From the NCBI RefSeq assembly GCF_003722075.1, contig NZ_RDSK01000012.1, forward strand, positions 1-64,000: DNA of 64,000 nt. The letters run 5' to 3'. The notes beneath the pieces were generated by a model. The model was not told the DNA's origin, did not search any database, and was given only the letters and a program-made list of their open reading frames with translations. This stretch comes from Methanohalophilus sp. RSK (GTDB taxonomy: Archaea; Halobacteriota; Methanosarcinia; Methanosarcinales; Methanosarcinaceae). The position numbers and the translations under genes are program-made. Positions 45,314-55,493 of this stretch are shown here, piece by piece; position 1 is the first letter of the stretch; every line of letters begins with the position of its first letter.

Positions 45314-45850
45314 TTACGATCTTGCATGTTTGACTATATGCCCGGCTTCAGGAATTACGATTTTCTCAACTGCAAGTTCGACTGCCTTTGGAGAACCAGG
45401 AAGGCAGAATACAGCACAGCCCTGAATGATACCTGCAGTTGCCCTGCTCAATATTGTGGCAGACCCTATCTGATCCAGGCTTTTAAGGCGGAAAAGTTCT
45501 CCGAAGCCTTCAAGTTCCTTTTCAAATAGCGGGCAAAGGGCCTCTATAGTCACATCGGAGGCAGACAAGCCCGTCCCGCCGGTCGTAATCACAACATCGG
45601 CTCCATTAAATATCGCTGACAGGACTTCGTTCCTTATATCTGCGATATTATCTGCCACAAGACTGTAGCACAATACATTGTGATGGGCAGCCTCTATAAG
45701 ATCTGACATTCGTTGCCCCGAGACATCATCCGCAGCAGAAGGCGATTCTATAGATCCATATGTATTAAAACGAGAAGTTGAGATAGTTACAAGGCTAAAG
45801 GCATATGCTTTATCAGTCCCTTTTTTATGCTCTTTGGTGCTGGAGCTCAT
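45314..45850 (-). CDS. moaB: Molybdopterin adenylyltransferase MoaB
   Basis: 178 residues. Adenylates molybdopterin before metal insertion. Motif DVVITTGGTGLSASDVT and CLPGSPKAVELA are in place. The ATG at 45850 has a TTATAATATATG box about 28 nt upstream, suggesting leaderless expression; an ATG 24 nt earlier overlaps that box. Methanogens need Mo/W cofactor for formylmethanofuran dehydrogenase. Confidence 0.93.
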   Translation of the reverse strand: MSSSTKEHKKGTDKAYAFSLVTISTSRFNTYGSIESPSAADDVSGQRMSDLIEAAHHNVLCYSLVADNIADIRNEVLSAIFNGADVVITTGGTGLSASDVTIEALCPLFEKELEGFGELFRLKSLDQIGSATILSRATAGIIQGCAVFCLPGSPKAVELAVEKIVIPEAGHIVKHARS

Positions 45851-46076
45851 AAAAGAACATATAGAAAACTGCATATATTATAATTCTGCTGCATACCCTT
45901 TACAAATACAACAGATGACCGATAAGACTTATAAACTACCAGGCAATATGGGGGGCAATATAAGATAGTACACCATCCCATCAATACATTAAAATATGTA
46001 AATCTCAATAAGAAACCAAAACTTTCGAGAATGGGATAATTCTACATCATTATCATTCCAAGGAGGCTTTTAGTCC

Positions 46077-46595
46077 ATGACAAGAAAACCAGCAAGTATG
46101 TACAGGAACATTAAACAGCGCTCATATACACGCAGAAAGTACATGGGTGGTGTTCCGGGAAGCCAGGTAATACACTACGACATGGGAAATAAGACCGCAG
46201 ATTTCCAGGTCAAGATGTCACTTATATCTGAAGAGAAATGTCAGATGAGACACACAGCTCTCGAAGCAGCAAGGATATCAGCTAACAGGCATATGATCTC
46301 CAAAGTAGGCCGTATCAGTTACCATTTCAAATTAAGAGTTTACCCCCACGAGGTCCTGAGAGAAAACAAACAGGCAACTGGCGCAGGTGCAGACCGTGTA
46401 TCCAGTGGTATGAGAAAAGCATTCGGAAAAGCTGTAGGTACTGCAGCAAGGGTCTCTGCCGGGCAGAAGATATTCACTGTTTCTGTCAATAAGAAGAACT
46501 TCAAGCATGCAAAAGCTGCACTTAAAAAAGCAGGACAGAAGCTTCCAACACCAATAAGAATTGTTGTTGACGAAGGCGCAGAGCTGGTACAATAA
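46077..46595 (+). CDS. rpl10e: Ribosomal protein L10e (uL16)
   Basis: 172 residues, basic. [21 protein letters not shown] at the N-terminus (shown in part), [14 protein letters not shown] and [16 protein letters not shown] with [17 protein letters not shown] are exact family features. AAGGAGG upstream of ATG 46077. It heads a short operon with aIF2beta. Confidence 0.97.
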   Translation: MTRKPASMYRNIKQRSYTRRKYMGGVPGSQVIHYDMGNKTADFQVKMSLISEEKCQMRHTALEAARISANRHMISKVGRISYHFKLRVYPHEVLRENKQATGAGADRVSSGMRKAFGKAVGTAARVSAGQKIFTVSVNKKNFKHAKAALKKAGQKLPTPIRIVVDEGAELVQ

Positions 46596-46621
46596 AACCA
46601 GCTTTTGAGGAGGGAACACTT

Positions 46622-47230
46622 ATGGAAGATTATGAATCCTTGCTTGACCGGGCAATGGAAAACCTGCCGGAAACCGAAACAACAGATGAACGTTTTGTAA
46701 TTCCGGAACCCAAGATTTATTTTGAGGGAAAAACAACGGTACTGGACAATTTTGCACAGATCAGAAGTATCCTTAACCGTGATGCAGATCATCTGATGAA
46801 GTACCTCACAAGGGAACTGGGTACCGCCGGTAAGGTCGAAGGTGGCAAGGCCATATTCCAGGGGAAGTTCCCTGTCCAGGCTATCAAGTCCAACATAAAT
46901 GCCTATGCTGATGAATATGTTATATGTTCAGAATGTAACAGGCCAGATACGGAACTTGTGAAGGTTGACAGAGTCCTTATGATGAAATGCGCCGCATGTG
47001 GTGCACACAGGCCTGTCAAAAAGAGAAAAGCCGCTGCACCCACTCCCGAAGCCGCTCTTGAAGAAGGGAAGGAATACGAAGTCAAGATTGATGCTGTTGG
47101 TTCCAAGGGAGACGGAATCGCCAAGATGGCAAAATTCACCATTTTCGTTCCTGGTACTGCCAGGGGCGATGTCTTAAAGATCAGGATCAAAAAGATCAGT
47201 GGAAACCTGGCCTTTGCAGAAAAGGCATAA
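46622..47230 (+). CDS. eif2b: Translation initiation factor 2 beta subunit with C-terminal TRAM domain
   Basis: 202 residues. aIF2beta core with a C4 zinc finger (CSECNRPDT and CAACGAHRP), then an extra C-terminal TRAM domain ([34 protein letters not shown] in parts), known in several methanogens. Binds aIF2gamma and Met-tRNA. Start ATG follows GGAGGGAAC. It is followed after 18 nt by a radical SAM gene. Confidence 0.95.
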   Translation: MEDYESLLDRAMENLPETETTDERFVIPEPKIYFEGKTTVLDNFAQIRSILNRDADHLMKYLTRELGTAGKVEGGKAIFQGKFPVQAIKSNINAYADEYVICSECNRPDTELVKVDRVLMMKCAACGAHRPVKKRKAAAPTPEAALEEGKEYEVKIDAVGSKGDGIAKMAKFTIFVPGTARGDVLKIRIKKISGNLAFAEKA

Positions 47231-47248
47231 TTAAGGAGCAAAACCCCA

Positions 47249-48439
47249 ATGTCAGGCGATGAAAAGGGCCAGGGGATCAATGTATTTTCGATTCCCGGCC
47301 TAAACATTGACCTCGAAAATTCAAACGGCTCTTTACAGTTAAATTCCCGGGGCCAGCTTAAATATGCCTGCTCACCTATCCTGAAAAAAATTAATGAAAG
47401 ATTACGGAAGGAAAAACCCGTACATATGGGCACGGACAGGGTAATTGCTTCTACCTGGCTGCCTCCGATCCCCAGCGGTCCTTTCAAAAGGCTCCTGAGC
47501 GCTGAAGTACAACATGCATTGGGAAAAAGGGTTCCTGAAACTGTTTCTTTTGAGATCACACGACAATGCAAATGTAATTGCGACCATTGCATTATAAGTG
47601 GAGGAGAGGAAGATATTGACACAGAAACTGTCAAGAAGACCATAGATGATGCTCTTGATATGGGTGCATTCATAATTATTTTTACAGAAGGAGACCCTCT
47701 GCTCAGGGAAGATATTTTTGAATTGATAGAGTATGTCGACAAGGAACGTGCAATTGTCAATATGTACACGCCTGGAACAGACATGAATCCGCAGACGGCA
47801 AGAAAACTAAAGGAAGCCGGGCTCCATAATCTTCTGGTCAGTATATATTCTACCGATCCCGAAAAGCATAATGCGGTAAGGAAACTTGATGGAGCATTTG
47901 ATATGGCCACAGATGCCATGAAATATGGCCTGGATGCCGGTTTATTAGTCACTATGTGCACTCATGCATCCCCGAAAAATATGGATGAACTCCCACAACT
48001 CTATGCTCTTGCAACAGAGATGGGAGTGAGCGAATTTTCAATCTGGGAAAGTGCTCCGAAAAAAAAGGGAGATCCTATTATCTCATCTGAGGACAGGGAA
48101 AAAGTCCTTGAAATGCACCATGAAGCCAATTCCACAGAAACCGGCCCCAGAATATTTACCAATAGTTATTTTGAAGGTGAAATGCTGGGTTGCATGGCGG
48201 CTCAGCGCTGGATGCATATCTGCGTGGACGGGTCGGTCAAGCCCTGCCCATATATCCCATTCAGTTTTGGGAACATCCAGGACCAACAATTAAAAGACAT
48301 CTGGAAGAACATGAAGAAAGCACCCCGATTTGAATCAGGGGATGTATTCTGCCAGATGCAGATGCCACAATATCTTGAACTTGTGGATAAGATTCCAGAT
48401 GGAGTTGTTCCCCCCTATCCGTTTGACAAAATCGAATAA
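47249..48439 (+). CDS. Radical SAM protein with a SPASM-like C-terminus
   Basis: 396 residues. The radical SAM cysteines are CKCNCDHC (CxxxCxxC) at about residue 108, and GGEEDIDTETVKK leads into the barrel. The C-terminus has further cysteines (GCMAAQRWMHICVDGSVKPCPYIP and CQMQMP), typical of a SPASM/Twitch auxiliary cluster. An N-terminal leader of about 100 residues precedes the core. The product is unknown; peptide modification or a heme-like pathway are both possible. It sits between aIF2beta and trpS on the same strand. Confidence 0.85.
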   Translation: MSGDEKGQGINVFSIPGLNIDLENSNGSLQLNSRGQLKYACSPILKKINERLRKEKPVHMGTDRVIASTWLPPIPSGPFKRLLSAEVQHALGKRVPETVSFEITRQCKCNCDHCIISGGEEDIDTETVKKTIDDALDMGAFIIIFTEGDPLLREDIFELIEYVDKERAIVNMYTPGTDMNPQTARKLKEAGLHNLLVSIYSTDPEKHNAVRKLDGAFDMATDAMKYGLDAGLLVTMCTHASPKNMDELPQLYALATEMGVSEFSIWESAPKKKGDPIISSEDREKVLEMHHEANSTETGPRIFTNSYFEGEMLGCMAAQRWMHICVDGSVKPCPYIPFSFGNIQDQQLKDIWKNMKKAPRFESGDVFCQMQMPQYLELVDKIPDGVVPPYPFDKIE

Positions 48440-48484
48440 ATCATACCAATGACAAAATAAACCAGATAAATCATGAGGATATGC

Positions 48485-49783
48485 ATGAATGTGAAACTAG
48501 ATCCATGGGGCTCGTCAAATATCGACGACTATTCGAAATTGTTCGATGAGTTTGGAATACAGCGTTTTGATGAACTTCTGCCCGGGATCGAGCAACCCAG
48601 CGCTTACATGAGAAGGAAGATTATCTTTGGCCACAGGGATTATGACATGATAACCCGGGCTATGAAAGACAATGACCCGTTTGCGGTAATGAGTGGGTTC
48701 ATGCCTTCCGGAAAAGTCCATCTTGGCGGTAAAATGGTCATGGACCAGATCGTCTGGCACCAGCAGATGGGCGGTGAGGCTTTTGTGGGTATTGCCGACA
48801 GGGAAGCATATTCTGTCAGGGGATTTTCCTGGGAAAAATGTAAACAGATTGGGATTGAAGAATATATCCTTAGCCTGATTGCCCTGGGATTTGAACCAGA
48901 GGGGCATATTTATTTTCAGTCCCAATCCAAAAATGTAAAGGACCTGGCCTTTGAACTGGGTGTCAAGGCAAATTTCTCGGAACTCAGCGCCATCTATGGC
49001 TTCAATGGACAGACAAATATAGCACATATGGTCAGTGCCCTCTCCCAGAGTGCGGATATCCTCCAGCCCGAACTGGAAGAATTCGGCGGACCCAAGCCTA
49101 CAGTTGTTCCTGCCGGGGCCGATCAGGACCCGCACATGAGACTCACCCGGGGACTTGCCAACAAAATGAACATGTTCCTTATCGAGGAAAGGACGGATAA
49201 GAATAATGTGCCCTTTGTCAGTGTCCGAAGCAAGACCGCACCTGTTGATGCACTTGAAGAGGTTTCAGAGGCATTGCCCTGGGATACGAAACTGTTCGAG
49301 GGGCATGTGGATATCGTTGGCGTGGACGACCTGACTAAACTTAAGGAAATCACAATGGAAGTCGAAATGAATAACGGAGGATATGGATTCCTTCCACCGG
49401 CTTCGACCTATCATCGCTTTATGTCCGGTTTGCAGGGCGGCAAGATGTCAAGCAGTGTACCCGACAGCCTGATAGCCCTTACCGATGATCCGGATGATGC
49501 CGCCCGCAAGGTTAAGAAAGCAAAGACGGGCGGGCGTATGACCCTGAAAGATCAAAAAGAACTCGGGGGACAGCCCGACGAATGTTCTGTCTATGAGTTA
49601 CTCGTATTCCATCTTAGCGACGACGACGGGGAACTGGCACAGATCCATTCCGAGTGTTTGGATGGCAGTCGCATGTGCGGAAGTTGCAAGATCCTAGCAG
49701 CAGAACGTATGGCAGAATTTTTGAAAGACCATCAGGAAAAAAGAGAACTGGCACGCGAGAGACTTGAAGAATACGGACTCTGA
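48485..49783 (+). CDS. trpS: Tryptophanyl-tRNA synthetase
   Basis: 432 residues. Class I synthetase with the HIGH-like SGKVHLGG and the KMSSS motif ([11 protein letters not shown]). ATG at 48485, with GAGGAT as ribosome site, gives [15 protein letters not shown], the usual archaeal start. Directly upstream of pheS. Confidence 0.96.
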   Translation: MNVKLDPWGSSNIDDYSKLFDEFGIQRFDELLPGIEQPSAYMRRKIIFGHRDYDMITRAMKDNDPFAVMSGFMPSGKVHLGGKMVMDQIVWHQQMGGEAFVGIADREAYSVRGFSWEKCKQIGIEEYILSLIALGFEPEGHIYFQSQSKNVKDLAFELGVKANFSELSAIYGFNGQTNIAHMVSALSQSADILQPELEEFGGPKPTVVPAGADQDPHMRLTRGLANKMNMFLIEERTDKNNVPFVSVRSKTAPVDALEEVSEALPWDTKLFEGHVDIVGVDDLTKLKEITMEVEMNNGGYGFLPPASTYHRFMSGLQGGKMSSSVPDSLIALTDDPDDAARKVKKAKTGGRMTLKDQKELGGQPDECSVYELLVFHLSDDDGELAQIHSECLDGSRMCGSCKILAAERMAEFLKDHQEKRELARERLEEYGL

Positions 49784-49801
49784 TACTTAAAGGGAGATAC
49801 T

Positions 49802-51277
49802 ATGGAAGACCTCAATCTTACACTGAATGAAAAAGAAGCACTTCTCTTCCTCGAACAAAAAGGTACTGCAAGTCCCGCAGACATAGCCGATGAAACATCC
49901 CTGAAAATAGAAAATGCTACACAGGCCTCTTTTTTACTTGAAGAAAAGGGACTTGCAGAAGTTAAGGATGAAGTATCGGAAAAATATCACCTCAGTTCAG
50001 AAGGAACCGAATATGCCGAGAAGGGACTCCCTGAAAGGCAGGTGCTCAACGGGATCGATGGGCCTACTTCTATAAAGGATTTGCAGGAAATGCTTTCCCC
50101 CGGGATGGTGGGAATTGCTACAGGCTGGCTTAAGAGAAAAGGCTGGGCATCCATTGAGAAAGGAAATATCATACCCGCAGCAGATGTATCCGAAACCGCA
50201 GACGAGATTGCCCTGGCAAAACTCGGTGAGACGGCAGTCTCCCTTGAAGAAACCGGAATTGACCAGAAGGTTATGAAGGACCTGATCAAACGCAAACTGG
50301 TAGAAAAAGAAGAAACCAAAAGCCGTACTATCACAATTACAGCCGATGGGCAAAAAATCGCTGCATCCGGCCTCGAACTTACCGAAGATATCACTCAGCT
50401 GACATCCCGGATGCTCAAGAGCGGAGAATGGAAGAACAAGACGTTCCGTTCATATAATATCGACAAACCGCCAAAAAAAGTTTTTGCAGCAAAGGTCCAT
50501 CCCTACCAGCGCCTGATAGACCAGATGCGCCAGATATTCCTGGAAATGGGATTCACTGAAATCAAGGGAGATATTATACAGAGCTCTTTCTGGAACTTTG
50601 ATGCCCTTTTCCAGCCACAGGACCACCCTGCCCGGGAAATGCAGGATACATTCCATCTGGAATCCCGGTCACAGTTGCCGGGCGAATACGTGGAAACCGT
50701 ATGTTCCATGCATGAAAAGGGCGGTGACATTGAATCCAGGGGTTGGGGCGGCAAATGGGATAGTGATGTCGCAAAACGCAACGTATTGCGCACCCACACC
50801 ACTTCGGTCAGTATCAAACACCTGGCAGATAATCCCGAACCACCGGTCAAAGCTTTCTGTATAGACCGGGCCTATCGCCGGGAAACAATTGATCCCACAC
50901 ATACCCCGGAATTCGAGCAGCTGGAAGGTGTGGTAATGGACAGGAATATGTCTTTTGCCAATCTGCTGGGATGCCTGAAGGAATTCTATCACAGGATGGG
51001 ATTCGAGAACGTCAGGTTCAGACCCGGGTACTTCCCCTATACCGAGCCCAGTGTCGAACCCGAGGTCTATATTGAGGAACTGGGTTGGGTTGAACTCGGT
51101 GGTGCCGGAATATTCAGGAAAGAAGTAACTGAGCCCCTCGGCATTAAAGAACCGGTTTTGGCATGGGGCCTTGGTGTCAGCCGTCTGGCAATGCTGAGAT
51201 TGGGTTTGAAGGACCTGCGTGAATTATACCAGTCCGACATTGAGTGGTTGCGCCGGAGTCCGGTCTGCAAACTCTGA
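49802..51277 (+). CDS. pheS: Phenylalanyl-tRNA synthetase alpha subunit
   Basis: 491 residues. Class II catalytic part in the second half: [14 protein letters not shown] (cut), [25 protein letters not shown]-type LRTHTTSVS, and the end [13 protein letters not shown] (motif 3). The first 200 residues are winged-helix repeats typical of archaeal PheS. ATG 49802 follows AGGGAGAT. The beta subunit is not in the window. Confidence 0.96.
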   Translation: MEDLNLTLNEKEALLFLEQKGTASPADIADETSLKIENATQASFLLEEKGLAEVKDEVSEKYHLSSEGTEYAEKGLPERQVLNGIDGPTSIKDLQEMLSPGMVGIATGWLKRKGWASIEKGNIIPAADVSETADEIALAKLGETAVSLEETGIDQKVMKDLIKRKLVEKEETKSRTITITADGQKIAASGLELTEDITQLTSRMLKSGEWKNKTFRSYNIDKPPKKVFAAKVHPYQRLIDQMRQIFLEMGFTEIKGDIIQSSFWNFDALFQPQDHPAREMQDTFHLESRSQLPGEYVETVCSMHEKGGDIESRGWGGKWDSDVAKRNVLRTHTTSVSIKHLADNPEPPVKAFCIDRAYRRETIDPTHTPEFEQLEGVVMDRNMSFANLLGCLKEFYHRMGFENVRFRPGYFPYTEPSVEPEVYIEELGWVELGGAGIFRKEVTEPLGIKEPVLAWGLGVSRLAMLRLGLKDLRELYQSDIEWLRRSPVCKL

Positions 51278-51365
51278 TTCAAAGCAGCCGGGCCAGCAGT
51301 GACTTTCTGTGGAGAGAGATAAAACAAATGTCAATTGTCTCAGATATTTCATTGATCTTATTTAA

Positions 51366-51817
51366 AAAATAGATTTTAGAATTAAGTTTCTTTGCTTGGA
51401 CAGAGAGTTCTATTCAGTAGATGTCTTTGAGTTTTTGCAAGATAAAGAAAATCCCCATATTACTCCAGTCGTAAGAAGAAGAAACAAGATCAAACAGATG
51501 CTTATCGGGAGAAAGACCAGAAAAGTTAGCACAGTATATCGAAGGAGATTTACTATTGAATCATCATACAGATGAGGATCATTGTAAGACCAGGAATTTC
51601 TACTAGAAACGTTACTATAAGATACTTTTTTACATTGACCTCATTCTTAATTAGAAATACATGGCTCTTGATCCAGAAAAAGCATTTTACCAGAGTAAAA
51701 CAAGTTCCTCCTACTACCAATGAGGATATGTTCAGGTTCGATAAATTCATTCTCTTAATAGAGGATTGGCTTAGGAGAAAGCTGAGAATTCGAGTAGTAT
51801 TGGAGTGTTTGAGGTGA
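51366..51817 (+). pseudogene. Decayed DDE transposase, C-terminal part
   Basis: The first frame reads LCLDREFYSVDVFEFL, with the second catalytic Asp, then YRRRFTIESSYR with the catalytic Glu, and hits a stop at 51573. The sequence continues in another frame from 51572 (VRPGISTRNVTIRYFF, LIRNTWLLIQKKHF), which is the C-terminus of the same protein family. The N-terminal half is gone. A frameshift and truncation mark it as dead. Confidence 0.75.
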
Positions 51818-51975
51818 ATTATAATCGATTAAACACAAAAAAGGAAAAATTAGTGAACTACTGAATTTTTATGGCCATTTCATTTGTCTGTTCTTTGCAA
51901 GATTTATGGCATTGGCAGAAAGTATTTATTATGTGACATAGTTAGAACATAATGCAACATCATAACGATGTTAGT

Positions 51976-52026
51976 GGGGTTCAGCCAGTCTTGACGGAAT
52001 AACTGAACCCCATGCCCGGAGGCATG
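51976..52026 (+). ncRNA. Two hairpins upstream of the secreted-protein gene
   Basis: A 9-bp perfect stem (GGGGTTCAG with CTGAACCCC, 18-nt loop) is followed at once by CATGCC-CGGA-GGCATG, a 6-bp stem with a 4-nt loop. They lie about 75 nt before the gene at 52100. They could be a leader RNA, a small RNA or remains of a mobile element end. I see no promoter or riboswitch family that I recognise. Confidence 0.4.
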
Positions 52027-52099
52027 ATTATGTTGGCTTTGAGGATACTTAAAGTTTGGCTTATCTTGCCTCTGGAGAATGAAATTGAGGTAAGAAGAA

Positions 52100-52828
52100 A
52101 TGAAGAATGGTAAAGGTATAAGAATAGGCTCACTTTTCATGGCGATGCTTATTTTGAGTATGGCTTTTGTTCCTGGTGTGATGGCACAAGCTGAAATATC
52201 AGAAAAAGATGAATATGTTAATACAATAGACATTACAGATGAAGTATCATTGTCTAAAGAAGACATTGTACAAAAATCAAAAAATATTAAAGTACTAAAA
52301 GAAACTGAATACGAAAAAATTGTATCAATCAATGCAGATGATGGGTCAGTTGCATATGCGATTTCTTGGGTAGATGACAAGAATCCTAAAAGAACTAATT
52401 TTGCATTTGTAAACAAGAGCGAGCTGAAATCTGTTAAAAAATTATCCTCGGAGCAATTCAACGATGATTTATTAGTTGCCTCCACAATCTCAGCAGCAAG
52501 ATCTGAATTTTGGAATGGAAGTTATGTGGAATCATATGGAGATGCATTGACAGGCGGTGTTCATATATATTTCTCTCCTCGTGATGCATCATATGTTGCG
52601 AATGTGGGTTCCGCTTGTGCAGGAGCTTTGGCTGCTTCACTAGATGGAGTACTTCCATTTGCTGATATAATAGCTGCAGTGCTGGTTATTGCAATACAGA
52701 CGGTATATTGGTCGGAACAAAATTCAGATGAGAGCCTGGATGTTAAAATACCTTATGCAGACGCACTTAGTTATCCCACATTAGGATTCGGTTATGTTAA
52801 AATAGGTTCTAATTGGTATAAGATTTAA
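52100..52828 (+). CDS. Secreted protein with a hydrophobic C-terminal segment, unknown
   Basis: 242 residues. Signal peptide (GSLFMAMLILSMAFVPGVMA), a Lys/Asp/Ser-rich middle part (about 30-130), then a hydrophobic Gly/Ala-rich segment (VGSACAGALAASLDG and LPFADIIAAVLVIAIQ) and a polar end. A pro-region followed by a membrane-active core resembles precursors of archaeal or bacterial antimicrobial peptides, but no family is recognised. The ATG at 52100 lies about 10 nt downstream of a weak GAGGT site. It is followed by a 60-residue membrane protein. Confidence 0.6.
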   Translation: MKNGKGIRIGSLFMAMLILSMAFVPGVMAQAEISEKDEYVNTIDITDEVSLSKEDIVQKSKNIKVLKETEYEKIVSINADDGSVAYAISWVDDKNPKRTNFAFVNKSELKSVKKLSSEQFNDDLLVASTISAARSEFWNGSYVESYGDALTGGVHIYFSPRDASYVANVGSACAGALAASLDGVLPFADIIAAVLVIAIQTVYWSEQNSDESLDVKIPYADALSYPTLGFGYVKIGSNWYKI

Positions 52829-52881
52829 ATAAAGTAGCTTGACTGATTTTCAAATCAGCCTATTTAATTTTGGTGATACAT

Positions 52882-53064
52882 ATGAAGAACACTAAATTAT
52901 GGGGTTTTTTACTTCAATCTTTTGTATTAATTGCAATGATTTTTTTCAGTATTTTTTTGCCACGATATGAAAATGTAACTTTTCTTGCTGTTTGGATCGG
53001 TTTTTTTTGTGGAAGTCTCTTTAGATATGCTAGTTACTATCGAAAAACCGGCAAATATTATTAA
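52882..53064 (+). CDS. Small two-span membrane protein, possible partner of the secreted protein
   Basis: 60 residues with two hydrophobic spans (LLQSFVLIAMIFFSIFLP and FLAVWIGFFCGSLF) and a basic tail (YYRKTGKYY). ATG at 52882 follows GGTGAT at 5 nt. It lies 53 nt after the secreted-protein gene, an arrangement like toxin or bacteriocin with immunity protein. This is only a suggestion; the protein is not recognised. Confidence 0.6.
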   Translation: MKNTKLWGFLLQSFVLIAMIFFSIFLPRYENVTFLAVWIGFFCGSLFRYASYYRKTGKYY

Positions 53065-53760
53065 TAGTTTGACTTTAAAATTTTTATAATTGGTAATAAG
53101 TTTACCTCTGGAGGGACCAGCCCCCTCCATTCCCACAATCGCATCAACAAGTGATAGCTGTGGAGTTACCACATTGTAAATATCGAGAATAACTTCACTG
53201 AAGACCAGAGGATCGGCCATCATATGTGCTTCCTTCCTGATGCGCAGGGGAACAGCACCGAACATATTTTTCACTGCGCAGGTCATCGTTGTGAGTTCAT
53301 GGGTCTTGAGTTTGGGCAGGTTAATGATATAATCAGCATCCAATACGCTGTCACTCACATAGATCTCATCCAAACGCAGGGGGTTTTCAGGTTTTACTTT
53401 ACTAAAACCTGCAGTCTGGAAATTTACAACTTCACCTCCACCATCCAGAGCAGCCTGCCTTATACCGGATTCCTCGAGCGCTTCTGCAGTTGCTCCGGCA
53501 GATGTAATACCGGCACAATCCCCTACCACCGGATGAGCACCCGCCTCCCTCACAATTTCACATACTGCACGAACAAGAGAGGGATGGGTCGTAGCTGCAT
53601 CTTCTGGTTTCCGGGCAGCAAGCACATTGGGTTTAATCAAGATGCGCATACCTGCTTTGATTTCATCAAAACATCCAAGCAGGTCGATTGCCTCCCTGAC
53701 TGCCTTTTTGGAGGCGGAATAATCCATACAGCGAACTAATGCTACCCGGTTATGACTCAT
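52927..53760 (-). pseudogene. DUF362 gene with its 3' part lost
   Basis: The first 220 residues (to about 53101) are a normal DUF362 protein: ILIKPNVLAARKPEDAATTHPSLV, NLPKLKTHELTTMTCAVKNMFG and GMEGAGPSRGK. The frame then runs for 57 codons through unrelated AT-rich DNA that lies antisense to the 60-residue membrane protein, before it stops. The family usually continues well past GPSRG, so the end was replaced by a rearrangement. The remaining 220 residues may still fold. Confidence 0.75.
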
Positions 53761-53771
53761 TGTAGGAATTA

Positions 53772-54341
53772 TCAGGAAAAGTGGTTAAAAGATTTATGGG
53801 ACTTATGTTTATTACTTTTTATTCCCTCGACTATGCCCATTATATAGGCAGGGATTGCCCCCATAGCCGTGCACGTCTCACAGGAAGTACCCCCGCTACT
53901 TATATCAAGATGATTTGGGGCCTGTTTTATAATTGATTTTGGCAATCCTTTCCTGCCAAGTCCAACCAGGAAGAGGTAGGAATCATGATGCAATATTCCC
54001 TGTGCAGCATCCATAGCTGTCATTCGTTTTGATTCGTCTGCTCTGGAAGTGGTTGCAACAGGTTTGCCAAAATGTGCCAGAAAACCTTTTTTTGGAAGGT
54101 CCTGTACAAAAAAATGATGGTCCTCATTGAGCTGTTGCAGATAGGCTCCTGATTCTCCTATTGTTGTCTTTTCCACAACGTACCTCACAAGTTCATCTTT
54201 TTCCATATCAAAAGGAAAATCAAAAAGGGCAAGGCTAAAACCAAATATCTTGCAAATAGGGGCTGCCCGGGCAATGGCCCTATAATGGGCATCAAGGACC
54301 TTTATACGATCATAAGTGTTGACAATTCCAAGGGTCTGCAT
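53772..54341 (-). CDS. DUF531 methanogen protein
   Basis: 189 residues. LGIVNTYDRIKVLDAHYRAIARAAP is cut here; other family text is FLVGLGRKGLPKSIIKQAPNHLDISSGG and TSCETCTAMGAIP. DUF531 is found mainly in methanogens and its function is unknown. The C-terminus has a CETC pair. It lies 11 nt upstream of the DUF362 gene and 1 nt after the GNAT gene on the same strand. Confidence 0.85.
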   Translation of the reverse strand: MQTLGIVNTYDRIKVLDAHYRAIARAAPICKIFGFSLALFDFPFDMEKDELVRYVVEKTTIGESGAYLQQLNEDHHFFVQDLPKKGFLAHFGKPVATTSRADESKRMTAMDAAQGILHHDSYLFLVGLGRKGLPKSIIKQAPNHLDISSGGTSCETCTAMGAIPAYIMGIVEGIKSNKHKSHKSFNHFS

Positions 54342-54342
54342 A

Positions 54343-54771
54343 TTATTCTCTCCTCCATACCATCACATGTTGGCTACAATTTTCCAGATATTCACAGCAT
54401 GCACAGTCATCCCACAATTCTTCCCTGGAAGGGCTGGTTACTTCAATAAAACCTGATTTCCTGAAAAAGGATGTTGCTGTGGTTCTTGCATATACTTCAC
54501 TTCCCAATGAGAGGTTCAGGGCACTGGAGACCAGCAAAGCACCTATTCCTTTATTCCTGAATGAAGGGTGAACTGCAACACTATGTACCTCCTCAATGTA
54601 ATCCCTTACAAATGCGACTGTGCCCACTATTTTGTCATCGACTCTTGCCAGTAGAAAGTCCCCTGTATCCAGATCTTGCCCATCGAGAAAATAGGTAGAG
54701 AGCAACGAGTCTATAGCTGCCCTATCACCCGCAGCTGCCTGACAAACTGTGATGTCCTGTGTAAGATGCAT
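54343..54771 (-). CDS. GNAT-family acetyltransferase
   Basis: 142 residues. Acetyl-CoA loop HPSFRNKGIGALLVSSAL is intact. A cysteine-rich end (CACCEYLENC) is unusual and may bind metal. ATG at 54771 is chosen: a CTATTTATAG box about 45 nt upstream fits transcription starting shortly before it, and the longer frame has no family match. The substrate is unknown. Confidence 0.82.
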   Translation of the reverse strand: MHLTQDITVCQAAAGDRAAIDSLLSTYFLDGQDLDTGDFLLARVDDKIVGTVAFVRDYIEEVHSVAVHPSFRNKGIGALLVSSALNLSLGSEVYARTTATSFFRKSGFIEVTSPSREELWDDCACCEYLENCSQHVMVWRRE

Positions 54772-54920
54772 AATCTCTGAATCCTGTCCCTGAGGAGAGG
54801 GATTTTCTATAAATAGGTGTTGCAGATACCATCCGCCAATTATAAATACAAATCCATTTATTCCTGCCTTCAACCTTCCTTCGACCAGGAAGACGATTCT
54901 TCTCATTGTCGGGGTATAAC

Positions 54921-55493
54921 ATGTTAGAAATACTCAAGAAATCCCTGAAAAAAGCCCCTATTGTAAAACGTGGTAAATACCCCTATTTCATACATCCAAT
55001 TACAGATGGTGTACCTGCAATCGATCCCAAACTGCTTGATGAGATCAGTGACTACATCATAGAGTACTGCGATATGAACGTTGACCGGATCCTGTCTATT
55101 GAAGCGATGGGAATTCCCCTTGCAACAGCAATCTCCCTGAAAACCGGCATCCCATTTTCTATCGTGCGCAAAAGACAATACCAATTGCCCGGTGAAATAA
55201 AGATATCCCAGAGCACCGGGTATTCTAAAGGCGAACTCTATATAAACGGTGTTGGAAAAGGAAACAGGATACTGCTTGTTGATGATGTGATCAGCACAGG
55301 AGGTACCCTGCGCTTTCTGGTAAAGGCCCTGGAAGAAAAAGGAGTTACTATAAGCGATATAATAGTAATTGTAGGCAGGGGAGACGGCGTACAGCAACTT
55401 GCAGAACAAGGAATAAAAGTCAAAACACTTGTGGATATAAATGTAAGTGAGGACGGGGTTTCAATACTGGAGGACACCGGTGAAACTAATTGA
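54921..55493 (+). CDS. hpt: Archaeal hypoxanthine/guanine phosphoribosyltransferase
   Basis: 190 residues. The PRPP loop [21 protein letters not shown], the flexible loop [10 protein letters not shown] and [14 protein letters not shown] are present, as in archaeal Hpt of the Apt-like type. Purine salvage. ATG at 54921; dph2 overlaps its end by 14 nt. Confidence 0.92.
   Translation: MLEILKKSLKKAPIVKRGKYPYFIHPITDGVPAIDPKLLDEISDYIIEYCDMNVDRILSIEAMGIPLATAISLKTGIPFSIVRKRQYQLPGEIKISQSTGYSKGELYINGVGKGNRILLVDDVISTGGTLRFLVKALEEKGVTISDIIVIVGRGDGVQQLAEQGIKVKTLVDINVSEDGVSILEDTGETN

Noticed and set aside
45955-46070. Possible small RNA in the gap before rpl10e
   Set aside because: AT-rich with a ribosome site at the end; it looks like an ordinary promoter and leader.
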